Of a DNA stretch of 6,507 bases, positions 1 through 4,880 are shown one piece after another. The notes under the pieces are model-generated. The model was not told the origin of the DNA and searched no databases. It saw only the letters and a list, made by a program, of their open reading frames with translations. Both the position numbers and the translations under genes were made by a program. Source of the DNA: Candidatus Intestinimonas stercorigallinarum (GTDB lineage: Bacteria; Bacillota; Clostridia; Oscillospirales; Oscillospiraceae); NCBI GenBank assembly GCA_019115345.1, contig DXDV01000151.1:1-6507 (forward strand). The letters run 5' to 3'. The number at the start of each line of letters is the position of its first letter. Positions within the stretch are counted from its first letter, which is position 1.

Positions 1-64
1 CCTCGAGCTCCCCTGCGCCTCTGCGGTACACCTGCCGTCTCACGGAGGTTTTTCGACAAACTGA

Positions 65-108
65 GAGAGGCCCGTCGCAGAATGAAAAATTCTGCGCCGG
101 GCCCCTCT
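65..108. terminator. Hairpin terminator downstream of the SSB-like gene, possibly bidirectional
   Basis: A long imperfect stem-loop lies just past the stop of the minus-strand gene. The inner stem is a perfect 8 bp (CGCAGAAT 76-83 with ATTCTGCG 89-96) around a GAAAA loop. After a T/C mismatch it continues with CCCG/CGGG (71-74 with 98-101) and, past a 2-base bulge, AGAGG/CCTCT (66-70 with 104-108). On the plus strand it runs straight into four T residues (108-111), the better intrinsic-terminator orientation, so it may serve an unseen plus-strand gene to the left. On the minus strand only a weak T-rich stretch follows, so termination of the SSB-like gene here is plausible but less certain. 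Confidence 0.6.
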
Positions 109-109
109 T

Positions 110-736
110 TTACCCTGTGACGGTCTGAAGGGCCGCCGGGACCAGGGTGGTCACCGACACCTCGAAGGCGGTCCGGTCCTGGGGCACGCCGTCCACCAGC
201 TTTTGATAGACGCGGCTCTGGAGCCGCCCCTCCAGCTCCACGCCGTCGCCCACGGCCAGGCCGGCGCACCGCTGGGCCAGGGCGCCCCAGGCGATGCAGG
301 GCAGGTAGTCCGCCCGGCCGTAGCGACGGTTCACCGCCAGCATCAGGTCGCAGATCTCCCGGCCCAGGGGGGTGCGCCGGAGGACGGGGGGCTTACACAG
401 CACCCCGGACAGGGAGAGCTGGTTGCAGGGGGGCTCCTCCGTCTCCGCGAGGCTCCGGGCCAGCAGGGTGATGACCAGCCGGCTGCCGGGGCCGGTGCGG
501 TTGTTGAAGGTGCGCACCTCCCCCGTCACCTCCACCGTCCGGCCGGGGAGGGGCGGCAGGCCCGCCAGCAGCGGCTGGGGGACCACCACGTTGAGCCGGT
601 CCTCGGCCCCTGAGAGCCGGGGGACCGACAGGGGAAAGACGAAAAAGCGGGTTCCGTGGCTGGTGTGGGAAGGGACCGGCTCCGCCGCCGCCGTCCCCCG
701 CAGGACGGCGCGGTTTTCATTCCAGGATGTCCGCAT
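110..736 (-). CDS. SSB-family single-stranded DNA-binding protein with two tandem OB-folds
   Basis: Predicted 208-residue protein, probably binding single-stranded DNA in the cytoplasm. Residues about 104-198 read as a typical SSB OB-fold: a hydrophobic strand with CKPPVLRRTPLGREIC (residues 114-129), then LMLAVNRRYGRADYLPCIAW (131-150) with the aromatic residues (Y139, Y144, W150) expected on a DNA-binding face, then GDGVELEGRLQSRVYQK (163-179). Residues about 8-95 look like a more diverged OB-fold, with VEVTGEVRTFNN at 68-79. The ATG at 736 is chosen because an AAGGAGAGG ribosome site lies upstream of it; an in-frame extension to 886 would cross the intergenic hairpins. The protein ends ALQTVTG, without the acidic DDDIPF-like tail that housekeeping SSBs use to bind partner proteins, so it is probably an accessory or specialised SSB. 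It is transcribed away from zapA. Gene assignment is firm; exact role is inferred. Confidence 0.82.
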   Translation of the reverse strand: MRTSWNENRAVLRGTAAAEPVPSHTSHGTRFFVFPLSVPRLSGAEDRLNVVVPQPLLAGLPPLPGRTVEVTGEVRTFNNRTGPGSRLVITLLARSLAETEEPPCNQLSLSGVLCKPPVLRRTPLGREICDLMLAVNRRYGRADYLPCIAWGALAQRCAGLAVGDGVELEGRLQSRVYQKLVDGVPQDRTAFEVSVTTLVPAALQTVTG

Positions 737-810
737 GGTTTGCACTCCACCTCTCCTTGGTTCCTGGAAGCATGTATATGAAGCCTTGTCTCCCCGTATG
801 CCGAAAGGCC

Positions 811-833
811 AAAAAGGCGGCCATTCGGGCCGC
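811..833 (-). terminator. Terminator-like hairpin in the upstream region of the SSB-like gene
   Basis: Read on the minus strand, GCGGCC (833-828), loop CGAAT and GGCCGC (822-817) form a perfect 6-bp GC stem, followed by a C and then five T residues (815-811). This has the form of an intrinsic terminator pointing toward the SSB-like gene, about 75 bases before its start codon. A small GCC-GAAA-GGC tetraloop hairpin lies next to it at 800-809. It could stop antisense transcription leaving the zapA promoter region, or act as an attenuator if the SSB-like promoter is upstream of it. Function is inferred from shape only. Confidence 0.4.
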
Positions 834-839
834 TGCCCC

Positions 840-869
840 TTGTCCCCGCGGGGGGAGTTATGGTATAAT
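840..869 (+). promoter_or_regulatory. Sigma-A type promoter for zapA
   Basis: A perfect TATAAT (864-869) is preceded by TGG, giving an extended -10 (TGnTATAAT). TTGTCC at 840-845 is a weak -35 (4 of 6 matches) at 18-base spacing. The extended -10 would compensate for the poor -35. The site is 82 bases upstream of the zapA GTG start and correctly oriented; no competing gene lies between. Confidence 0.65.
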
Positions 870-890
870 TGCCGAAACGGAAGCAAGCAA
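862..890 (-). promoter_or_regulatory. Candidate minus-strand promoter overlapping the zapA promoter
   Basis: On the minus strand TTGCTT (890-885) and TATACC (867-862) are separated by exactly 17 bases, each matching the sigma-A consensus at 4 of 6 positions. The -10 box lies on top of the zapA TATAAT, so the two promoters would compete. It is the best minus-strand candidate seen for the SSB-like gene, giving a leader of roughly 120 bases that contains the 811-833 hairpin. Weak boxes keep confidence low. Confidence 0.25.
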
Positions 891-951
891 GGCCGGGCGG
901 TTCCCGCCGCCGGAGCCTGACGGAAAAAGGAACAGACAGGGAGGGCCAGCC

Positions 952-1266
952 GTGAAAAATAAAATTACAGTCAGCATTGCCGGTCAGAGCTATACTCTGG
1001 TGGCCGCCGAGGACGCGGCCTATATGGAAAAGGTGGCCTCTCACGTGGACGCCAAGGTCCAGGAGGTGCTGGATGGAGGCAAGGTCTCCCTCATTGACGG
1101 GGCCGTCCTGGGCGCCCTCAACATCGCCGACGAGTATTTCAAGGAGGTGGAGGCCTCCGAGAACCTGCGCCGCCAGCTCAAGGAGTACCTGGAGGAGGCC
1201 ACCAAGCTGAAAATGGAGCTCTCCGAGGCCAAACGGGAGATCTTCAAGCTCCAGAACAAGAAATGA
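952..1266 (+). CDS. zapA: Cell division protein ZapA
   Basis: Predicted 104-residue ZapA, a cytoplasmic protein that binds FtsZ and promotes bundling of its filaments at the division site. The N-terminal globular part carries the family pattern: KITVSIAGQSYTL (residues 3-15), a following helix with YMEKVASHVDAKVQ (24-37), and the helix containing GAVLGALNIADEYFKEVEA (50-68). Residues about 63-104 are a charged heptad-like coiled coil (LRRQLKEYLEEATKLKMELS) used for dimer and tetramer formation, ending in a lysine-rich tail. Length fits the family (about 85-110). The start is GTG at 952, with AGGGAGG at 938-944 seven bases upstream; the longer in-frame reading from 727 would run through the promoter and has no homologous sequence. 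It is divergent from the SSB-like gene and followed by a long repeat-filled gap, so it may be transcribed alone or read through into the U32 gene. No clear T-tract terminator follows it. Confidence 0.92.
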   Translation: MKNKITVSIAGQSYTLVAAEDAAYMEKVASHVDAKVQEVLDGGKVSLIDGAVLGALNIADEYFKEVEASENLRRQLKEYLEEATKLKMELSEAKREIFKLQNKK

Positions 1267-1276
1267 TCGGGGCCGC

Positions 1277-1295
1277 GGGCGGATGATATCCGCCC
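1277..1295. repeat. GGGCGG-type hairpin after zapA
   Basis: GGGCGGAT (1277-1284), loop GAT, ATCCGCCC (1288-1295) form a perfect 8-bp stem. It begins 11 bases after the zapA stop. The 3' side continues CTGCCCC instead of a T-tract, so it is a poor intrinsic terminator. The layout, GGGCGG arm, short loop, CCGCCC arm then CT(A/G)CCC, matches the hairpins at 1383-1450 and points to a shared repeat family. Confidence 0.55.
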
Positions 1296-1331
1296 CTGCC
1301 CCACAGGGATGTGGTCTCAGATGAGAGGATC

Positions 1332-1366
1332 GGCGCGCCGAGATCGTCGCGCCCCACGAAGAAAGG
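1332..1366 (+). repeat. GGCGCGCC module, copy 1
   Basis: This 35-base stretch starts at GGCGCGCCG and contains CCACGAA near its end. Its reverse complement reappears at 4705-4739 with 28 of 35 positions identical by manual alignment, far above chance for non-coding DNA. The first bases belong to a perfect 10-bp palindrome (1331-1340). Confidence 0.6.
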
Positions 1367-1382
1367 GGTCCCACATTGCGGC

Positions 1383-1450
1383 GGGCGGCCACAGGCCGCC
1401 CCTACCCACATTTTCTGCGGCGGTTTCGTAGGGGCGGCCTTTGGCCGCCC
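1383..1450. repeat. Nested inverted pair of GGGCGGCC hairpins
   Basis: Two small perfect hairpins face each other. The left is GGGCGGCC-ACA-GGCCGCCC (1383-1401) followed by CTAC; the right is GTAG then GGGCGGCC-TTT-GGCCGCCC (1432-1450). Each stem is 8 bp with a 3-base loop. The right unit is the reverse complement of the left except in the loop, so the whole block can also fold as one long stem around a spacer of about 22 bases (1406-1427). This architecture is typical of dispersed intergenic palindromic elements; no protein is encoded. Confidence 0.7.
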
Positions 1451-1627
1451 GTTGCCCCACGCCGCGACCCGCATCGCCCAGGCGGCGGGGAGATAGAACA
1501 TCCGCTTTTCCCTGTTCCGCCCGCATAGGCCGTAACGGCCGGGGCTGGTCCCCAATGGGGGCGTAAAGACGAGAGCCGCCGTCCCACACCGCACCGCGCC
1601 CCAATTCCAGAAGCCTCTTTCTCCCTC

Positions 1628-1734
1628 GTCATTCTGAGGCCGTAAGGCCGAAGAATCCGTAACCCTCGTCCCTTTCCCTTCCTGTTACGCACAAAGACGG
1701 GGGATGCGGATTCTTCGCTGTCGCTCAGAATGAC
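1628..1734 (+). repeat. 107-base GTCATTCTGA element, copy 1 (MITE-like)
   Basis: The element begins GTCATTCTGA and ends TCAGAATGAC, a perfect 10-bp terminal inverted repeat. Inside each end lie GAAGAATC (1649-1656) and GATTCTTC, which also pair, giving bipartite terminal repeats with a variable spacer. A second, inverted copy lies at 4583-4690: over the first 90 aligned bases there are 7 mismatches, the last 10 bases are identical, and the only indel is one base near the right end. It has the size and form of a miniature inverted-repeat element but no visible target-site duplication and no transposase nearby. The GTCATTCTGAG...GAAGAATC signature is, to my knowledge, common in bacterial intergenic repeats. 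Confidence 0.8.
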
Positions 1735-1787
1735 AAACGGGGGCGCTCAGAATGACAGAGAGGAGACGCGGTGCTCCGCTCTGCTCA

Positions 1788-1835
1788 CCCCCTCAGTCCG
1801 GCTGCGCCGGACAGCTCCCCCGTCAAGGGGGAGCT
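1788..1835 (+). repeat. Double-hairpin palindromic repeat, intact copy
   Basis: CCCCTCA is followed by two adjacent perfect hairpins: GTCCGGC-TGC-GCCGGAC (1796-1812, 7 bp) and AGCTCCCCC-GTCAA-GGGGGAGCT (1813-1835, 9 bp). The form CCCTCAG-hairpin-CAGCTCCC-hairpin-GGGAGC is a widespread intergenic repeat type in gut Clostridia. A decayed copy lies at 4758-4799. The strong stems could affect mRNA ends or readthrough into the U32 gene, but no T-tract follows. Confidence 0.65.
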
Positions 1836-1908
1836 ATTATAGACGGGCGCATCCGAACCGCTGCGGCGGTGACGTACCCACCTCATTTTCCCCTTGGAGG
1901 ACATTACC

Positions 1909-4005
1909 ATGCTGGAACTGCTCGCCCCCGCCGGGTCGCCGGAAGCCGTCACCGCCGCCATCCAGGCCGGCGCCGACGCCGTCTACCTGGGCTGCGGGGA
2001 TTTCAACGCCCGCCGCAATGCCAAGAACTTCTCTCTGGAGGAACTGGCCTCGGCGGTTTCTTACTGCCATATCCGGGGGGCCAAGGTCTACCTCACCCTC
2101 AACACCCTGGTCACCGACCGGGAGCTCCCCGCCGCCGCCCGGACGGCCGCCCAGGCCGCCGAGATCGGGGTGGACGCCGTCCTCATCCAGGACCTGGGCA
2201 TCCTGCGGATGCTCCGGCAGGCCGCTCCCGGTCTGGCCGTCCACGGCTCCACCCAGCTCACCGTCCACTCCCTGGACGGGGTGCGCCGCTGCGCCGAGCT
2301 GGGCATGACCCGGGTGGTCCTCTCCCGGGAGCTCTCCCGGGAGGCCATCAGCCACATCTGCCTCCATTCTCCCATCGAGATCGAGACCTTCGTCCACGGG
2401 GCCCTGTGCATGTGCTACTCCGGCCAGTGCTACTTCTCCTCCGTCATCGGGGGGCGGTCGGGGAACCGGGGCCTGTGCGCCCAGCCCTGCCGCCTCAAGT
2501 ACGGCTGGGGGAGGAGGGCCGACGGCAACCCCCTCTCCCTCAAGGACATGTCCCTGGCCGGGTACATTCAGGACCTCAAAAAGCTGGGGGTCAAGTGCCT
2601 GAAGATCGAAGGCCGCATGAAGCGGCCGGAATATGTCTCGGTGGTCGCGGGGGTCTACGCCCGGGCCATCAAAGAGGACCGGGAGCCCACGGCGGAGGAG
2701 CTCCGGGACCTGGAGGCCGCCTTCTCCCGCCAGGGCTTCACCGACGGCTACTACCGGGATGAGAAGGGCCCCGCCATGTTCGGGGTCCGGGAGGAGGCCC
2801 CCGAGCCCCGGGAGCTCTTCTCCCAGGCCCGGAGCCAGTACCAGAGCGGGGAGCTCCAGCGGGTGGATGTGACCCTCTACGCCATGGTCCGCCCCGGCGA
2901 GCCGGTCCAGGTGGGGGTCCGGGACGGGGAGGGCCGGGTGGCCACCGCCGCCGGGCCCGTGCCCGAGGCGGCCCGCACCAAGCCCCTCACCGCCGAGGCG
3001 GTGGAAAAGCAGCTCGCCCGCACCGGCGGCACCCCCTACCGCTGCGCCAAGGTCCGGGCCCTGGTGGAGCCGGGGCTCTCGGTGCCGGTGGCCGCCCTCA
3101 ACGCCCTGCGGCGGGAGGTGCTGGAGGAGCTCACCCGGCAGCGGGGCGCCGCCCCGGAGGCACCCCGGACGGGGCCCTTCCACGCCGGGGTCCGGTACGA
3201 GAACCGGAGGGAGCCCCCCGTCCTCACCCTGGCCCTCCGCTCCGCCGGGCAGCTCACCCCGGCGCTGTGCGATTTAAAGCCCGCCCTGGTCTATCTCCCG
3301 GCGGAGGAGCTTGCCGCTCACCCCGAGGCCGCCGGGACCGTCCTCAACGCCGGGGTCCGGCTGGGGGTGGTCCTGCCCCGGATCTGCTGGGACCGGGAGC
3401 GGGAGGAGCTGGACAGGCAGCTGGAGGCGGCCCGCCGCCTGGGGGCCGCCGACGCCCTGGTGGGCACGCTGGACCTCATCGCCCCCGCCCGGGACCGGGG
3501 CTTCACCCTCCGGGGGGACTTCGGCCTGCCGGTGTTCAACTCCCAGGCCCTCAAGGAGCTCAAGCGCCTGGGCTTCGCCTCGGCCACCGCCTCCTTTGAG
3601 CTCAAGCTGGCCCAGATCCGGGACCTCTCCAAGCTCATCGACCTGGAGGTGGTGGTCTACGGCCGCCTCCCCCTGATGATCACCGAGCACTGCATCCTCA
3701 AAAACCGGGACGGCGGGTGCCGGCGGTCCTGCGAGACCGAAAACCGCCTGCTGGTGGACCGGAAGGGGGAGCGCTTCCCGGTGCTCCGGGCCCCCGGCTG
3801 CCGCAGCGAGATCTTCAACGCCAAGAAGCTCTATCTGGCCGACAAGGCCGCCGACTACCGCCGGGTGGGGGCCTGGGGGGCCCGCCTGAGCTTCACCACC
3901 GAGACGGCGGAGGAGTGTCTCCACATCGCCCGGCAGTACCTGGGCCGGGAGCGCCCCGGCCTGGACGACATCACCCGGGGGCTCTACTACCGGGACGTGG
4001 AGTGA
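1909..4005 (+). CDS. U32 peptidase-family protein, RlhA/TrhP-like RNA hydroxylation enzyme
   Basis: Predicted 698-residue cytoplasmic protein. It opens with the U32 hallmark LLAPAGSPEAVTAAIQAGAD (residues 4-23). The U32 signature is at 159-177 (ExFxxGALCxxxxGxCxxS), matching the published pattern except F176 in place of an aliphatic residue. C167, C174, C190 and C194 form a likely metal-cluster set. Residues about 315-408 are a middle collagenase-like (DUF3656) domain with KQLARTGGTPY (367-377) and LNALRREVLEEL (397-408). The C-terminal half ends in a second cysteine set, C595, C604, C608 and C631. E. coli RlhA (about 650 residues, 23S rRNA C2501 hydroxylation) has this long form, whereas TrhP (tRNA U34 hydroxylation) is shorter. 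The ATG at 1909 has GGAGG at 1896-1900; a TTG at 1894 would overlap that site. It is probably co-transcribed with dut, 23 bases downstream. The family is certain; the RNA substrate is inferred, and older annotations call it a protease or collagenase. Confidence 0.93.
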   Translation: MLELLAPAGSPEAVTAAIQAGADAVYLGCGDFNARRNAKNFSLEELASAVSYCHIRGAKVYLTLNTLVTDRELPAAARTAAQAAEIGVDAVLIQDLGILRMLRQAAPGLAVHGSTQLTVHSLDGVRRCAELGMTRVVLSRELSREAISHICLHSPIEIETFVHGALCMCYSGQCYFSSVIGGRSGNRGLCAQPCRLKYGWGRRADGNPLSLKDMSLAGYIQDLKKLGVKCLKIEGRMKRPEYVSVVAGVYARAIKEDREPTAEELRDLEAAFSRQGFTDGYYRDEKGPAMFGVREEAPEPRELFSQARSQYQSGELQRVDVTLYAMVRPGEPVQVGVRDGEGRVATAAGPVPEAARTKPLTAEAVEKQLARTGGTPYRCAKVRALVEPGLSVPVAALNALRREVLEELTRQRGAAPEAPRTGPFHAGVRYENRREPPVLTLALRSAGQLTPALCDLKPALVYLPAEELAAHPEAAGTVLNAGVRLGVVLPRICWDREREELDRQLEAARRLGAADALVGTLDLIAPARDRGFTLRGDFGLPVFNSQALKELKRLGFASATASFELKLAQIRDLSKLIDLEVVVYGRLPLMITEHCILKNRDGGCRRSCETENRLLVDRKGERFPVLRAPGCRSEIFNAKKLYLADKAADYRRVGAWGARLSFTTETAEECLHIARQYLGRERPGLDDITRGLYYRDVE

Positions 4006-4028
4006 GACGGCCCCAAGGAGGGAACCAT

Positions 4029-4478
4029 ATGGAACTGAAGATCAAAGCCCTCTCCCCCAAGATCGGCGGGGAGATCCCCTACCCCTACTACGCCAGCGAC
4101 GGCGCGGCGGCCATGGACCTCCACGCCTGCCTGGACGAGCCCGTCACCATCGCCCCCGGGGAGCTGGTGAGCCTTCCCACCGGCATCGCCATCGCCCTCC
4201 CCTCGGCGGGGTATGCGGCCCTGGTCTTTGCCCGCTCCGGCCTGGGGGTGAAGCACGGCATCGCCCTCTCCAACGGGGTGGGGGTCATCGACAGCGACTA
4301 CCGGGGGGAGATCCAGGTGGGCCTCACCAACCTCTCCCGCGTCCCCTACACCATTTCCCCAGGGGACCGGATCGCCCAGCTGGCGGTGGTGCCGGTGGTC
4401 CAGGCCCGGCTGACGCCCGTGGAGGACCTGGACGAGACCGGCCGGGGGAGCGGCGGCTTTGGCTCCACGGGAGCGTGA
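4029..4478 (+). CDS. dut: dUTP diphosphatase (trimeric dUTPase)
   Basis: Predicted 149-residue cytoplasmic enzyme hydrolysing dUTP to dUMP and pyrophosphate, which keeps uracil out of DNA and supplies dUMP for thymidylate synthesis. All five family motifs are present in order: motif 1 ASDGAAAMDL (22-31, with M29 where Y or F is usual), motif 2 ARSGL (68-72), motif 3 GVIDSDYRGE (85-94) with D88 as the catalytic aspartate, motif 4 GDRIAQL (112-118), and the glycine-rich motif 5 RGSGGFGSTG (139-148), which closes over the active site of the neighbouring subunit. Length is standard for the homotrimeric type. The ATG at 4029 has AAGGAGGG at 4015-4022, six bases upstream. It follows the U32 gene by 23 bases, so the two almost certainly share a transcript. 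A repeat-filled gap separates it from maf. Confidence 0.96.
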   Translation: MELKIKALSPKIGGEIPYPYYASDGAAAMDLHACLDEPVTIAPGELVSLPTGIAIALPSAGYAALVFARSGLGVKHGIALSNGVGVIDSDYRGEIQVGLTNLSRVPYTISPGDRIAQLAVVPVVQARLTPVEDLDETGRGSGGFGSTGA

Positions 4479-4504
4479 GCCTGTTGTTCTGAGAGGCTCT
4501 CTTT
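4477..4504 (+). terminator. Weak hairpin at the end of dut
   Basis: GAGCCT (4477-4482) can pair with AGGCTC (4494-4499) across an 11-base loop, followed by TCTTT (4500-4504). The stem is only 6 bp and overlaps the dut stop codon, so it is a marginal intrinsic terminator. Its position at the end of a likely U32-dut transcript is the main support. Confidence 0.3.
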
Positions 4505-4506
4505 CG

Positions 4507-4591
4507 TCATTCTGAGCCCGTTTTTCCCCTCATATCATTCTGCGGCCATCCTTCCCCTATCATTCTGAGCCTTTATTCCCTCGTCATTCTG
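4507..4591 (+). repeat. Tandem array of TCATTCTG half-sites
   Basis: TCATTCTG occurs four times in one orientation, at 4507-4514, 4535-4542, 4560-4567 and 4584-4591, with start-to-start spacing of 28, 25 and 24 bases. Each of the first three is followed by GAGCC or CGGCC and a pyrimidine-rich run (for example TTTTTCCCCTC). The fourth is the left end of the full 108-base element. The first three look like truncated or duplicated element ends. Confidence 0.6.
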
Positions 4592-4690
4592 AGCCGGGGG
4601 CGAAGAATCCGCATCCTCCGCCTTTGTGCGTGACAGGAAGGGGAAAGGACGAGGGTTACAGATTCTTCGGCCTTACGGCTTCAGAATGAC
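4583..4690 (-). repeat. 108-base GTCATTCTGA element, copy 2 (inverted)
   Basis: This is the inverted partner of the element at 1628-1734. Both copies have the same 10-bp terminal repeats, internal GAAGAATC boxes and middle section; identity is about 90% by manual alignment. The spacer inside one end differs most (about 7-8 bases). On the plus strand it opens a false reading frame from 4626 whose peptide resembles one on the minus strand of copy 1, which shows that these short peptides are repeat by-products. Confidence 0.8.
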
Positions 4691-4704
4691 GGGGGTGAGA
4701 AGCA

Positions 4705-4739
4705 GCTTTTTTCGTGGAGTGCGGCGACCCCGGCGCGCC
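4705..4739 (-). repeat. GGCGCGCC module, copy 2 (inverted)
   Basis: The reverse complement matches 1332-1366 at 28 of 35 positions, including GGCGCGCCG at one end and CCACGAA near the other. It lies 14 bases beyond the 108-base element, whereas copy 1 lies about 260 bases from its element, the gap there being filled by other hairpins. Confidence 0.55.
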
Positions 4740-4757
4740 AAACCACACCTTAAAATT

Positions 4758-4799
4758 CCCTCAGGCGCCTTTGGCGGCAGCGCCCTCGGAGCGGGAGCC
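4758..4799 (+). repeat. Double-hairpin palindromic repeat, degenerate copy
   Basis: The order CCCTCAG, hairpin, CAGC, CCC-rich arm, CGGAG, GGGAGCC matches the intact copy at 1788-1835, in the same orientation. The first stem is reduced to CGCC-TTT-GGCG (4766-4776) and the second has a mismatch (GCGCCC against GGGAGC). It looks like an older, decaying copy. Confidence 0.5.
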
Positions 4800-4880
4800 G
4801 GACACGCCGGACCGAGGGGGGCGAGCGGCGGAGCCCGGGCATCCCGTCCCTGTCCCCACACATGGAAAGGAGCACCACCC

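Larger units (their letters stand above)
1267..1908. other. 642-base gene-free region filled with dispersed palindromic repeats
   Basis: No reading frame here has a ribosome site or a recognisable product; the open frames on both strands are by-products of high GC and repeats. Contents from left to right: a GGGCGG hairpin (1277-1295); a module containing the 10-bp palindrome CGGCGCGCCG (1331-1340); a nested pair of GGGCGGCC hairpins (1383-1450); a stretch with small GC hairpins around 1528-1560 (GGCCGTAACGGCC, and GGGG/CCCC arms); the 107-base GTCATTCTGA element (1628-1734); a leftover GCTCAGAATGAC end at 1745-1756; and a double-hairpin repeat (1788-1835). TATTAT at 1835-1840 could pass for a -10 box but has no -35, so I do not claim a promoter for the U32 gene. 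Confidence 0.75.
4479..4880. other. 402-base gene-free region with decayed and inverted repeat copies
   Basis: No supported gene. Contents in order: a weak hairpin at the dut stop; a tandem run of TCATTCTG half-sites (4507-4591); the 108-base GTCATTCTGA element in inverted orientation (4583-4690); an inverted GGCGCGCC module (4705-4739); a degenerate double-hairpin repeat (4758-4799); and a GC-rich stretch carrying a GCCGGAC direct repeat (4797-4803 and 4806-4812) that leads to the maf ribosome site. A plus-strand frame open from 4626 into maf is repeat sequence, not coding. I see no confident promoter for maf here; CTTAAAATT around 4749-4757 is at best a poor -10. Confidence 0.7.

Noticed and set aside
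1..117. A possible C-terminal end of a plus-strand gene at the left edge (one frame closes at 62-64, another stays open to 118-120).
   Set aside because: The fragment is too short, no frame gives a recognisable protein end, and the bases after 64 are a terminator hairpin.
737..886. An upstream start for the SSB-like gene adding 50 residues.
   Set aside because: The added sequence is translated intergenic hairpin DNA, and the ATG at 736 has an excellent AAGGAGAGG site.
203..920. Plus-strand open frames antisense to the SSB-like gene.
   Set aside because: High-GC shadow frames with arginine-, proline- and glycine-rich low-complexity peptides and no ribosome sites.
727..951. A longer zapA start giving about 75 extra residues.
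   Set aside because: The extension crosses the promoter and hairpins and does not resemble ZapA; the GTG at 952 has a well-spaced ribosome site and the family N-terminus.
1371..1460. A CRISPR array or attachment site suggested by the repeated GGGCGGCC arms.
   Set aside because: The units are inverted, not evenly spaced direct repeats, there are no spacers of regular length, and there are no cas or integrase genes.
1311..1692. Several 60-116 residue open frames on both strands between zapA and the U32 gene.
   Set aside because: They are built from the palindromic repeats; one peptide is mirrored by the repeat copy at 4626, which shows a repeat origin and not a gene.
1835..1840. TATTAT as a -10 box for the U32 gene.
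   Set aside because: No -35 box at 16-18 bases, and the first base belongs to the double-hairpin repeat.
1837..3183. A 448-residue minus-strand open frame opposite the U32 gene, and similar long frames opposite dut, maf and mreC.
   Set aside because: These are glycine-, proline- and leucine-rich complements of strongly biased codons, with no family resemblance and no ribosome sites, and they lie opposite well-identified genes.
4626..4880. An 85-residue N-terminal extension of Maf.
   Set aside because: It encodes the inverted 108-base element and other repeats; Maf proteins begin at the ILASGSPRR region, and the ATG at 4881 has its own ribosome site.
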